A DNA stretch of 64,000 nt from Methanomicrobium antiquum (GTDB taxonomy: Archaea; Halobacteriota; Methanomicrobia; Methanomicrobiales; Methanomicrobiaceae), in the NCBI RefSeq assembly GCF_029633915.1, contig NZ_CP091092.1, forward strand, positions 1,426,001 through 1,490,000. The letters run 5' to 3'. The position numbers and the translations under genes were made by a program. Below, piece by piece: positions 9,417 through 17,987 of this stretch (the stretch's first letter is position 1; each line of letters opens with the position of its first letter). The notes under the pieces are model-generated. The model made no database searches and was not told where the DNA came from. It was given only the letters and a program-made list of their open reading frames with translations.

Positions 9417-10819
9417 TGACAGAAGAAAACGGCGACAGAAAGAGACGACTACTTATGATGCTGACCATCGTTCTTGCCGGGTCAGCAATTACATTTATAG
9501 ACCTGAGTCCGGCTATTGCAATCCTTATTGCTCTGGGAGTAGGAATTGTAATGCTTTTTGCATTGCAGATGGTTACTTTTGATGAATTAAAAATTGGATT
9601 TTCTAATCTAAAAGATAAGCTAAACCAGCCAATAAGCATAAAAAAAGACAAATCAAAAGAGTCTGCTTCAAAAGATACACCTGCTATAAAAACAGAAAAA
9701 CCAGAAATTAAAGATAAAAAGGCAGGCAAAAAAAGAGAGATTCCTTTTGCATCCTATCTTCAAAAGATTCCTTTCATCAAAGACAAAATTGGTACTAAAT
9801 CTTCAGATATTAACAAACCAGAAAAAAAAGATGACAAAACTGATGATAAAAGAAAAGATGATTCTTCAAAAAAGTCATTATTCCCAACATTTTCATCTGC
9901 CTTTGGCTTTTTAAAAGGAAAAACAGAAAAAAAGGATAAAGCAAAAAAAATTGATGAACTCCTTGACAAAACTGTAAAAGGAGAATTTCCTTCTGAATCG
10001 TCTGAAACTGAAGATATTCAGGGTGGCGAGAGTATAGATTCATCCGAAGAGGATGAGTTCTCTGATTTTGACGATTTAGACCTCGGACTCGAAGAGGATG
10101 AAGATATTTCAGTTGAAAATAGTGATTCAAAACCAGCCGGTTTTGAAGAAGAGATACCTGAATCAACAATTGCTGATATTTTATTAAAAGAAGGTATAGA
10201 ACTTGAACTTGATGACGAGGAGTTCCCGGCGGCTGATTCTCAAAATGAAGATGAGGAAACTACAGATTCAGATGTTTCATCATCAGGGCTGAGTGAATTT
10301 GATGAACTCGATGATGATGTCTCAGGCCTTGATTTGGATGATGAAGAACTGGATGAATTTGATGACATCGATTTGGATGAAATTGAAACTGAAGATGAGA
10401 TAGATCTTGGAGAAGAGGAGGAGACAGAGGAGATTGAAATCGGAGTTTCCGATGAAGAAATGCCTGAACCAGTCGAACCTGAAGAAGACATTATATCTGC
10501 ACCACCCAAAGAATGGACTCAGACAAGACAAACAAGTGTCTCTTCAGATGATGACAATCTCTACGAAACTCCCATGTCACTTGCACTCGGAGGAGGCGAT
10601 GACGATGATCTCTTTGCTATGCTCAAATCTGATACAAAAAAAGCTGTATCAGTTCAGGAATTAAGTCTAGTTCGTGATTTAAAAGATATCAAAGTTGAAA
10701 GTGAAGAGCTTGTCGGCGAACTTGAAGATATTTTAGTCCAGTTTGGAATTGAAAAGGAAATTAAAAAAGATATAAATGAAAATAATAATGAAGCAAATAT
10801 AAATAAGCAGAATCAATAA
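9416..10819 (+). CDS. Uncharacterised acidic membrane-anchored protein in the archaellum operon
   Basis: 467 aa, family not recognised. Two adjacent N-terminal membrane helices (~12-30 and ~32-52) are followed by a Lys/Asp/Ser-rich stretch (~75-185) and then a strongly acidic, disordered region (~195-370) made of Asp/Glu/Ser runs. A short C-terminal segment (~415-450, LSLVRDLKDIKVESEELVGELEDIL) looks helical and could be a docking site. It overlaps the flaJ stop codon by one base and ends 18 nt before cheF, so it is almost certainly made with them. A tether or regulator at the motor base is plausible but unproven. Confidence 0.8.
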   Translation: MTEENGDRKRRLLMMLTIVLAGSAITFIDLSPAIAILIALGVGIVMLFALQMVTFDELKIGFSNLKDKLNQPISIKKDKSKESASKDTPAIKTEKPEIKDKKAGKKREIPFASYLQKIPFIKDKIGTKSSDINKPEKKDDKTDDKRKDDSSKKSLFPTFSSAFGFLKGKTEKKDKAKKIDELLDKTVKGEFPSESSETEDIQGGESIDSSEEDEFSDFDDLDLGLEEDEDISVENSDSKPAGFEEEIPESTIADILLKEGIELELDDEEFPAADSQNEDEETTDSDVSSSGLSEFDELDDDVSGLDLDDEELDEFDDIDLDEIETEDEIDLGEEEETEEIEIGVSDEEMPEPVEPEEDIISAPPKEWTQTRQTSVSSDDDNLYETPMSLALGGGDDDDLFAMLKSDTKKAVSVQELSLVRDLKDIKVESEELVGELEDILVQFGIEKEIKKDINENNNEANINKQNQ

Positions 10820-10837
10820 TTAGGAGGTTTATTTGAT

Positions 10838-11632
10838 ATGACACAGTTGCCGGTAAAACTTGAACATGAGGGAAAATGGGTCTCATTAAAAATCGATCTT
10901 GACGAAGAAAAAATAACTATTCCCGGACCTGTTTCAACTGAAATAAAAATAAAAGCAGTTGATGATCTCGAAGAGAAGAAAAATATCCTGATTATTAACA
11001 CAAAAAAAGGCGAATCTGTCAAACTGGCCTCAGTTCCAAAAGTATTGCAAATCTTAAAACGTGCAATAATTATGGGATGCACTGCTTATCGTCTTTCAGC
11101 ATATTTTATGTCACCGGCAATCAGGGGAGGTGTAATGGTAAAAAATACCAAATGGGAAAAAGGTGCAATTGCCGTTTTAAAGACAGGAATCTGGTGTGTC
11201 AGCAAGGAAAAGCAGGTATGCATCCCTCTTGATGAAGTATCAGGAATTGATCTTACAAAAAGGGAAATTTCCGGCAAAGAAAATGATGTTGTACAAATTA
11301 ACCATATCGAGTCCGGAGAAGTCGTAACAAGTTTTGTATTATGCCCCCTTACAACTCTTCAAATTTTATTCAACTATCTAAAAGATGCAACAAAGTATCT
11401 TGATGTTTCTTCAGGAGAACTTGATGGTGTATCAAGTCAGGTTGCAATGCTTGTTTACAGTGGAATGGACACTCATGCTATTGAAAACATGATAAATATT
11501 TCGAATAAACAGATAGAATCTATATATGACAAATTAATTGAGAAAGGCCTTGTGGAAGTGGTTATGATAAGACGGGAAGTAAAACTCACCACAAAAGGTG
11601 TCAGATTTGTGAACGAATCTGTAAAAACTTAA
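10838..11632 (+). CDS. cheF: Taxis adaptor CheF (DUF439 family)
   Basis: 264 aa. CheF proteins are archaeal adaptors that bind CheY (and, in Halobacterium, CheC/CheD) and the archaellum FlaC/E ring to change motor rotation. The N-terminal ~165 residues are beta-rich, including CTAYRLSAYFMSPAIRGG, CIPLDEVSGIDL and VVTSFVLCPLTTLQILFNYL. The C-terminal ~60 residues look like a winged helix (IENMINISNKQIESIYDKLIEKGLVE). The ATG has TAGGAGG 13 nt upstream. It is the last gene of the archaellum unit before a ~200-nt gap. Confidence 0.85.
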   Translation: MTQLPVKLEHEGKWVSLKIDLDEEKITIPGPVSTEIKIKAVDDLEEKKNILIINTKKGESVKLASVPKVLQILKRAIIMGCTAYRLSAYFMSPAIRGGVMVKNTKWEKGAIAVLKTGIWCVSKEKQVCIPLDEVSGIDLTKREISGKENDVVQINHIESGEVVTSFVLCPLTTLQILFNYLKDATKYLDVSSGELDGVSSQVAMLVYSGMDTHAIENMINISNKQIESIYDKLIEKGLVEVVMIRREVKLTTKGVRFVNESVKT

Positions 11633-11838
11633 AAAAATTAGCTGAAACATAAAAATTAATCATCTTACAGTATTTTTAAAATATATTTTATAAATAAAGA
11701 ATCATTTTATGAAGCTTTTTTTTCCAAATATTTCAAATGAGCAATTTTATTTCTTTTTTTTCAAAAAAAATCCATAATATTTTTGATTACATTCGATAAC
11801 CTTAATAGGATTCATATAAGAATAAATAACGATTGACA
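11633..11838 (+). promoter_or_regulatory. Break between archaellum and che units: terminator-like T run and che promoter region
   Basis: A run of eight T (11719-11726, CTTTTTTTTCC) and another at 11752-11760 follow cheF and may end the archaellum transcript. The A+T-rich stretch up to the cheY start (for example TTCATATAAGAATAAATA near 11811-11828) probably carries the che promoter. No clear Shine-Dalgarno sequence precedes the cheY ATG at 11839. Confidence 0.4.
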
Positions 11839-12201
11839 ATGGGAAGGATCCTTGTTGTAGACGATACAATGTTTATGAGAACTCTTCTGAAAAATATTTT
11901 ATTTTCAGGCTCACATGATATCGTTGGAGAAGCAGAAGACGGTGAAGATGCCGTTGAAAAGTACAAGGCATTAAAACCAGACCTTGTTACTATGGATGTA
12001 GTAATGCCAAAAATGAACGGTATAGAAGCACTTAAAGCAATTATGGCCTTAGATCCAAATGCGAAGGTTGTCATGTGCACTGCCGTTGGCCAGGAACAAA
12101 TGGTAAAACTGGCAATCAAAACAGGAGCAAAAGGGTACATTGTTAAACCATTCCAGGCCCCAAAGGTCCTTGAAGAGGTAAATAACGTTTTAAGTTCCTG
12201 A
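11839..12201 (+). CDS. cheY: Chemotaxis response regulator CheY
   Basis: Single receiver domain, 120 aa from ATG 11839; a TTG at 11833 is an alternative start. The acidic pair is VVDDTMF, the phospho-acceptor Asp is in VTMDVVMPKMNG, the switch Thr/Ser region is VVMCTAVGQ, and the conserved Lys is in IVKPF. CheA phosphorylates it; in archaea it reaches the archaellum through CheF. The next gene starts 4 nt after its stop. Confidence 0.95.
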   Translation: MGRILVVDDTMFMRTLLKNILFSGSHDIVGEAEDGEDAVEKYKALKPDLVTMDVVMPKMNGIEALKAIMALDPNAKVVMCTAVGQEQMVKLAIKTGAKGYIVKPFQAPKVLEEVNNVLSS

Positions 12202-12205
12202 TAAA

Positions 12206-13228
12206 ATGATCAGAGTTCTGATTATTGATGACTCTGTTTTCATGCGTACGGTTCTGACCGATATTCTGAAAAAAGATCCATCAATAGAAATAGCAGGCAC
12301 AGCAGAAGACGGATTAAAGGGTCTTAAGAAGATAGAAGAGCTATCTCCTGATGTAATAACCCTTGACATTCAGATGCCAAACATGGACGGTATTGAAATG
12401 CTTGAGCGTATGCAGTCGCTTGAAAATCCGCCAAAAATTCTGCTTCTTAGTACTCTCACCTCAAAAGATGCCGAATTAACCAAACGTGCTCTCGATTTAG
12501 GTGCAGATGACTTTATGCTAAAGCCAAGAAACCTTGGCAAAATCAGGGGTATTCAGTCAGAACTTATTACAAAAATAAAGCATCTGATAACAATACCGTC
12601 TGTTCAAAAAAAGGTAAAAGTCGAAAGTGTCCCGGCTGACAAAGTTGTTCTGATAGGATCATCGGCAGGTGGTCCACCTATGCTTGACATGCTTGTTTCA
12701 TCTTTAAAACCGGAGTTAAATGCCGCAGTTGTAATCACACAGCATATGCCTGCAGGCTTTACCGCATCTCTTGCTGAAAGATTGAACAGAATTTCACCTT
12801 TGGATGTAAAAGAAACAGAGAATGGAGATATTCTTCAGAAAGGGAAAATTTTCGTCTCAAAAGGTGGATTTCATACAATTATTTCCGCAACACTTGACAA
12901 CGCAGGAAAAGTCGGAGGTAAAATAACTCTTTCAAAAGCACCTCCTGTCCATGCTGTAAGACCTGCAGTTGACAAGACATTCAGCTCTGCCGCAAAAGTC
13001 TACGGTCCTAAAATTGTCGCTTCCATATTAAGCGGCATGGGCAGTGACGGAGGAGAAGGTATGGCCGCCATAAAAGAAGCAGGTGGTAAAACATTAGTTG
13101 TCCGTGAGGAGGACTGCCTTGTCTATGGTATGGCACGTTCTGCACTGGAGAGAAACTGCGTTGACAGAGTTCTGCCTTTAAAATCAATACCAAGGGAAAT
13201 CATGAGATCAGTTTCTGAAATGGAGTGA
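12206..13228 (+). CDS. cheB: Chemotaxis protein-glutamate methylesterase/deamidase CheB
   Basis: 340 aa with an N-terminal receiver domain (acceptor Asp in ITLDIQMPNMDG) and a C-terminal methylesterase domain. The catalytic triad is visible: Ser in GSSAGG (~150), His in ITQHMPAGFT and Asp in SGMGSDGGEG. It removes methyl groups from receptor glutamates to adapt signalling. The matching CheR methyltransferase and the receptors are not in this window and must lie elsewhere. Confidence 0.95.
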   Translation: MIRVLIIDDSVFMRTVLTDILKKDPSIEIAGTAEDGLKGLKKIEELSPDVITLDIQMPNMDGIEMLERMQSLENPPKILLLSTLTSKDAELTKRALDLGADDFMLKPRNLGKIRGIQSELITKIKHLITIPSVQKKVKVESVPADKVVLIGSSAGGPPMLDMLVSSLKPELNAAVVITQHMPAGFTASLAERLNRISPLDVKETENGDILQKGKIFVSKGGFHTIISATLDNAGKVGGKITLSKAPPVHAVRPAVDKTFSSAAKVYGPKIVASILSGMGSDGGEGMAAIKEAGGKTLVVREEDCLVYGMARSALERNCVDRVLPLKSIPREIMRSVSEME

Positions 13229-13237
13229 GTTATTCAA

Positions 13238-15658
13238 ATGTCAGAGCAGGATTCATACAGAAAATTATTTGTCGCAGAATCTATCGAAAATCATGAGAAT
13301 ATTGTCAACAATATTCTTATTCTCGAAGAAGGTTCTGATTCGAATGCAATTGATGAGATTTTCAGATCTGCACATACTTTGAAGGGAATGTCTGCATCCA
13401 TGGGATATTCCGAGATGGAACACCTCTGTCATAAGATGGAGGATGTATTCAGCCTTATTAGAAGTGGCCATAATGAAATATCTCCTGAATTGACAGATCT
13501 TCTTCTTGCCTGTACAGACAGAATAGAGGAGATGATCGATGATATCGAAAACGGCGGTGACAGCTCAGCAGTAGAATCAAAGGATTTGATTGCCAAATTA
13601 AAAAAATACGAAGAATCTGATGAATCCGAAACTTCTGCAATAAAAGAAGATAACTCTTTTGATAAAACTTCAGACGATTTAAGCGGGATGTTCTCTTTGG
13701 ATTTGGATGAACAAACCGATATTTACTCAGACACCAGCAAAGATGCAGAATCCTTCATTGAAGATGAAAATGGAAAAGAACCAGGGTTTTTGTCAAATAT
13801 TCCAAAATATAAAATAAAAGTTACTGTCGCACCTGAATGTGGAATGAAAGACGTAAGAGCAATTATCGTTCTTCAAAACCTGGAAGATTTAGGAACCATA
13901 ATCTCAAGCACTCCCACAATGGATGAGCTTGATGAAGGAATAATCGAAGATTCTCTTGAGATAATAATTGAGAGTGATTCCGGAGAAGAAGCATTAAAAA
14001 GTGCGGCAACTGTCACCGATATTTCAAATATTGAGATTGAACCTTTTTCAGAGGGAGCAGAAAAAACCGGTATTTCTGCAAGTCTTCCATCATATCTGCT
14101 TAAAATTGAAATTTCGCCTGAATGCACAATGAAAGATATCAGGGCTATGATTGTCCTGAATAATCTTGAAAAATCAGGAAATATAATTTCATCAACTCCT
14201 ACTGCCGAACAGATAGATGCAGGAGAAATTGGTGATTTCTTCGAAGTTGTAATTGAAAGTGAATTATCTGAAGATGAACTTGTCAGTGCATCTTCAGGCC
14301 CTGACATAAAACAGGTAACTATCTCTTCTTCATCTGAATCAAAAAAGCCGGGTGCAACACAAGACCTTTCAGAAGGTGAAACACCAAAACCAGGTGATGA
14401 TGATTTGAAAGATAAAAAATCATCAGAACAAAAGGATGCATCAGCTGATGATTCCAAATCCATTCCTTCAGACAAGGATGAACCCTCAGCCAGAAAAGAG
14501 AAAAGTTCTGAAAGCGGCAGAAAAAAAGAAGTCAAAAACATAAGAGTTGACATCCAGCGTCTTGATCAGATGATGAACCTCGTCGAAGACCTGGTGATAA
14601 ACGGCGGAAGACTCAAACAGATTGCAAAAGACCATCAGATAAAGGAGATGGATGAAGCCTTAAACATGGTGAGCAGATCAATATCAGATCTTCAGAATCT
14701 CATGATGAATATAAGGATGATTCCTTTAAGCCAGATATTCAACCGTTTTCCCCGTGTTGTAAGAGACGTTGCCCATCATGACGGAAAAGAAGTTGAATTC
14801 GTAATGACCGGCAGTGAAACCGAACTTGACAGAAGTGTAATTGATAATCTTGGAGATCCTCTATTGCACCTCATCAGAAACGGAGTAAATCACGGAATTG
14901 AAACTCCTGATAAAAGAGTTGCCGCAGGAAAGCCAGGTAAAGGAAAACTTGTTCTTTCTGCAAGAGCTGAACAGGGCAATGTTATAATAGAGCTTACTGA
15001 TGACGGTGGCGGAATAAACAGATCAAAAGTTCTTGAAACTGCTATTAAAAGAGGTCTTATATCAAAGGAGGACTCAGTTGGATATCCTGAAGAAGATATT
15101 CCAAACTTCCTCTTCCAGGCAGGATTCTCAACTGCTGAAGTCATCACAGATATCAGTGGAAGAGGTGTCGGCCTTGATGTTGTCAAAGGTGCAATCGAAT
15201 CATTAAAAGGATCAATTAAAGTTGATTCAACAGAAGGCAAAGGAACAAAATTCATATTGACTTTGCCGCCCACTATGGCAATCATTGAAGTAATGATGGT
15301 CAGAATAAATGACAGAAGATGTGCAATACCTATAAACACAGTTGTTGAAGTAGCCAAAGTTGACTTTGAAAAAGTCACACGTATTGGCAAAAGTGAAGCG
15401 ATTCTGCTCAGGGATGAAGTTTTGCAGATAAACAGACTTGATCAGATGTTCGGAAAGGTAAAAGACAGCGGTGTTGTAGTAATTGTTCAGTATAAAGGAA
15501 CAAAATGCTGTATCCCTGTTGATGTAGTAGAAGGTCAGCAGGAAGTGGTAGTAAAACCGGTAAGCAATATTATCGGCAACTGCCCCGGAGTAAGCGGTGT
15601 TACAATACCCGGAGACGGAGATGTTTTGCCTATTCTGGATGTCAATACAATGATTTAA
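13238..15658 (+). CDS. cheA: Chemotaxis histidine kinase CheA with two tandem P2-like domains
   Basis: 806 aa. P1 (~1-110) carries the phospho-acceptor His46 in FRSAHTLKGMSA. Two consecutive, clearly related blocks follow at about 187-265 and 283-360, each with a KxxVxxxPECxMKDxRAxIVLxNLE core, read as duplicated P2 (CheY/CheB-binding) domains. An acidic linker (~365-430) leads to the dimerisation helices (IRVDIQRLDQMMNLVEDLV), the HATPase (N box LIRNGVNHGIE, G1 TDDGGGI, G2 GRGVGLDVV) and a CheW-like P5. No separate cheW gene is nearby. An acidic spacer of ~55 residues also separates P1 from the first P2. Confidence 0.95.
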   Translation: MSEQDSYRKLFVAESIENHENIVNNILILEEGSDSNAIDEIFRSAHTLKGMSASMGYSEMEHLCHKMEDVFSLIRSGHNEISPELTDLLLACTDRIEEMIDDIENGGDSSAVESKDLIAKLKKYEESDESETSAIKEDNSFDKTSDDLSGMFSLDLDEQTDIYSDTSKDAESFIEDENGKEPGFLSNIPKYKIKVTVAPECGMKDVRAIIVLQNLEDLGTIISSTPTMDELDEGIIEDSLEIIIESDSGEEALKSAATVTDISNIEIEPFSEGAEKTGISASLPSYLLKIEISPECTMKDIRAMIVLNNLEKSGNIISSTPTAEQIDAGEIGDFFEVVIESELSEDELVSASSGPDIKQVTISSSSESKKPGATQDLSEGETPKPGDDDLKDKKSSEQKDASADDSKSIPSDKDEPSARKEKSSESGRKKEVKNIRVDIQRLDQMMNLVEDLVINGGRLKQIAKDHQIKEMDEALNMVSRSISDLQNLMMNIRMIPLSQIFNRFPRVVRDVAHHDGKEVEFVMTGSETELDRSVIDNLGDPLLHLIRNGVNHGIETPDKRVAAGKPGKGKLVLSARAEQGNVIIELTDDGGGINRSKVLETAIKRGLISKEDSVGYPEEDIPNFLFQAGFSTAEVITDISGRGVGLDVVKGAIESLKGSIKVDSTEGKGTKFILTLPPTMAIIEVMMVRINDRRCAIPINTVVEVAKVDFEKVTRIGKSEAILLRDEVLQINRLDQMFGKVKDSGVVVIVQYKGTKCCIPVDVVEGQQEVVVKPVSNIIGNCPGVSGVTIPGDGDVLPILDVNTMI

Positions 15659-15685
15659 AATAATTAAAAACAAGAGGAGCAAAAA

Positions 15686-16300
15686 ATGGAATTAAATGCG
15701 AAACAGCTTGATGCTATGAAAGAGCTTGGAAATATTGGAGCATCCCACGCGGCCACATCACTTTCCACAATGCTTATGTGCGAGATTGATATGACTGTTC
15801 CTGAAGCAATGGTTGTAGATATCTCATCGATATCTGATTATTTTGGTGATGAAATATCAGCACTGGTTGTATTTGAGATACAAGGCGAGCTTCATCCGGG
15901 AGGATACGTTGTTCTCCATCTTCCAAAGAGCTCGGCAATAAAACTTACCAATACAATGCTTGGCTCAAACGATGAAGAGCGGGAATTCAATGAAATGGAT
16001 GAGAGCGCCCTTTTGGAAGTTGGAAATATTATGGTTTCACAATTTCTTGATGCAACAGCAACTCTTCTTGGTATTGTGATGCTTCCGTCACCTCCGGCAA
16101 TAGCTATTGATATGGCACATGCGGCATTTGCAAACGTAGTTTCAATGATTGCAGGTGATATAAATGAAATTATTCTTTTCAGAACAGAACTTACATCAAA
16201 GATGCATGATATAGAAAGCACAATTGTAATGCTTCCATATGATGACACCTTAGGTCAGATTCTTGATCTTTTAGATAAACTTGTCAGAATTCACGAATAA
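15686..16300 (+). CDS. cheC: CheY-P phosphatase CheC
   Basis: 204 aa. Two phosphatase signatures are present: MKELGNIGASHAATSL at the N-terminus and LLEVGNIMVSQFLDA near residue 110, both with the E-x-x-N pair that attacks CheY-P. It forms a complex with CheD, encoded next. AGAGGAG precedes the ATG. Confidence 0.93.
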   Translation: MELNAKQLDAMKELGNIGASHAATSLSTMLMCEIDMTVPEAMVVDISSISDYFGDEISALVVFEIQGELHPGGYVVLHLPKSSAIKLTNTMLGSNDEEREFNEMDESALLEVGNIMVSQFLDATATLLGIVMLPSPPAIAIDMAHAAFANVVSMIAGDINEIILFRTELTSKMHDIESTIVMLPYDDTLGQILDLLDKLVRIHE

Positions 16301-16336
16301 AAAAAGCGATTTACAATTATAACTCCGGTAAAGATA

Positions 16337-16825
16337 ATGGCAGAAAAAACTCAGGGAGATAAAGGAACAAATGTTGGTATCGGAGAATACCATGTCGGCA
16401 ATTTCCTGATGACGTCAATAGGTCTTGGTTCATGTGTTGCTGTAATTTTGCATGACAAAAGAAGATCTACAGGGGCTGTAGCACATGTCATGCTTCCTGA
16501 GAGCAATGGAAAAACAGAAAGGCCAGGAAAATTTGCAGATACAGCAATTCCCACAATGTATGATGAATTAATAAAATCCGGAAGCAATAAAAGAGATATT
16601 ACTGCAAAAATTGCAGGCGGTTCCAGCATGTTCAAACAGTTCAAAGGAAATCTTGACATTGGAGGAAGAAATGTCGAAGCAATTAAAACTGCTCTTGAAA
16701 CCTGCCATATTAAACTTGACGGAGAAGATGTTGGCGGAAATTTTGGACGTTCAATCACATACAATCCCACGCAAAACGGTATCGTGCAGATAAGACGGGC
16801 TGATGGTTCATGTACAGAAATTTAA
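16337..16825 (+). CDS. cheD: Chemoreceptor glutamine deamidase CheD
   Basis: 162 aa. The catalytic Cys lies in LGSCVAVI and the His in VAHVMLP, with the Thr/Ser region AKIAGGSSMF; all CheD hallmarks. It deamidates receptor Gln residues and stimulates CheC. The last 16 nt overlap the start of the next gene, an exported propeller protein. Confidence 0.93.
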   Translation: MAEKTQGDKGTNVGIGEYHVGNFLMTSIGLGSCVAVILHDKRRSTGAVAHVMLPESNGKTERPGKFADTAIPTMYDELIKSGSNKRDITAKIAGGSSMFKQFKGNLDIGGRNVEAIKTALETCHIKLDGEDVGGNFGRSITYNPTQNGIVQIRRADGSCTEI

Positions 16826-17868
16826 TAGTTTTTTTTATTTTTTTCCTTTTTGTTTCTCCCGTATGTGCAGGCATTTCAGGATTGAATATTTTCTGGCCCG
16901 GAGATACCAATTCTATTGGCACCACTGATGTTTCAGATATTGCCGCCGGAAAAGACGGTTCTGTATTTTTTGCAACTTCAAACGGCCTTTCTTTATTTAA
17001 CAACGGGAAATGGACAATTATTCATTCAAAAGCAAGTGGAAATATCGGCTACCTTGACGGAATCCCAAAAAGAAATGACATAAAATGTGTTGAATTTGAC
17101 AGCTTTGGAAATCTCTGGCTTGGTTATAATGACGGACTGCAAATTTACAACGGTTATTCATCTCCGGTAAACATCATAAAAGAATATCCAAAGGGAACTC
17201 TTCAGGAATATCAGATAAACGATCTGCAGGTATTAGGAGAGCAGATGTGGATTGCCACAGGAAGTTCGGGTGTTTACTGCTACCAAAACGGTGAATGGAA
17301 ATGGTTTAAGCCTTATGGAATGTCAGGGCCTGATGCAACAAGAATTGTCAGTATGGCAGTTGATTATGCAGAAGGAAACCTTTACTTAGCATCCGAAAAA
17401 AAGCCTTTTAATAGTCAGGGAAATTTTATTCTCATAAATGATGATGTAAAAGGAGCTCATTTTAAAAAAATATCTGATTATTTGATTGTAAATGATATGG
17501 AAAATGTCCGCACAAACAGGCTTGGCGGAGTTTATTTTTTCAACAAAACTGATATTGTATCATACAGCTTAAAGGGTGGATCATCACATATCCTAAACAT
17601 TCGTGAAGTCTTAAAATCAGATGATACGGAAATCTCAGATATTGCTTCTTTAAGTGATGGAAAAATACTAATCGGTACAAATTCCGGACTTTTTTCCTAT
17701 AAAAACGGAGATATAATAACTTCTTTTTCAGGAAAAGAGATATTTGACAGTCAGATTTCAAAAGTTTTTGTTGATTCTGATGAAAGATGGTGGTTTACAA
17801 ACAAAAAAATTGCCGGTTATTATCAGGAGAACAAATTCAGTCCTGTTATATCAATAGAAATACCCTAA
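16810..17868 (+). CDS. Exported beta-propeller protein in the chemotaxis operon
   Basis: 352 aa. An N-terminal signal peptide (~1-20, hydrophobic IVFFIFFLFVSPVCA) precedes about six blades of the two-component-regulator-propeller (Reg_prop) type, with repeated patterns such as DIAAGKDGSVFFATSNGLSLF, NLWLGYNDGLQIYNG, MWIATGSSGVYCYQNG and ILIGTNSGLFSYKNG. No transmembrane helix or kinase follows, so only the sensory module is present. The 16-nt overlap with cheD argues for co-expression with the taxis genes. It may be a periplasmic or S-layer-associated ligand sensor or stator contact; its function is unknown. Confidence 0.8.
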   Translation: MYRNLIVFFIFFLFVSPVCAGISGLNIFWPGDTNSIGTTDVSDIAAGKDGSVFFATSNGLSLFNNGKWTIIHSKASGNIGYLDGIPKRNDIKCVEFDSFGNLWLGYNDGLQIYNGYSSPVNIIKEYPKGTLQEYQINDLQVLGEQMWIATGSSGVYCYQNGEWKWFKPYGMSGPDATRIVSMAVDYAEGNLYLASEKKPFNSQGNFILINDDVKGAHFKKISDYLIVNDMENVRTNRLGGVYFFNKTDIVSYSLKGGSSHILNIREVLKSDDTEISDIASLSDGKILIGTNSGLFSYKNGDIITSFSGKEIFDSQISKVFVDSDERWWFTNKKIAGYYQENKFSPVISIEIP

Positions 17869-17987
17869 AAAATCAGATTGTCTCTACATTTTTTATATTC
17901 TTTTATTATTTTTCCATCAAAGGTTATCTGCAACTCATATGGATTTATAGCTTAATGTTATAATTTGATTTTTTTAAAACGTATCTT

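Noticed and set aside
13873-14553. 226-codon minus-strand frame inside cheA
   Set aside because: Ser-rich low-complexity shadow of the acidic CheA linker; no start signals or homology.
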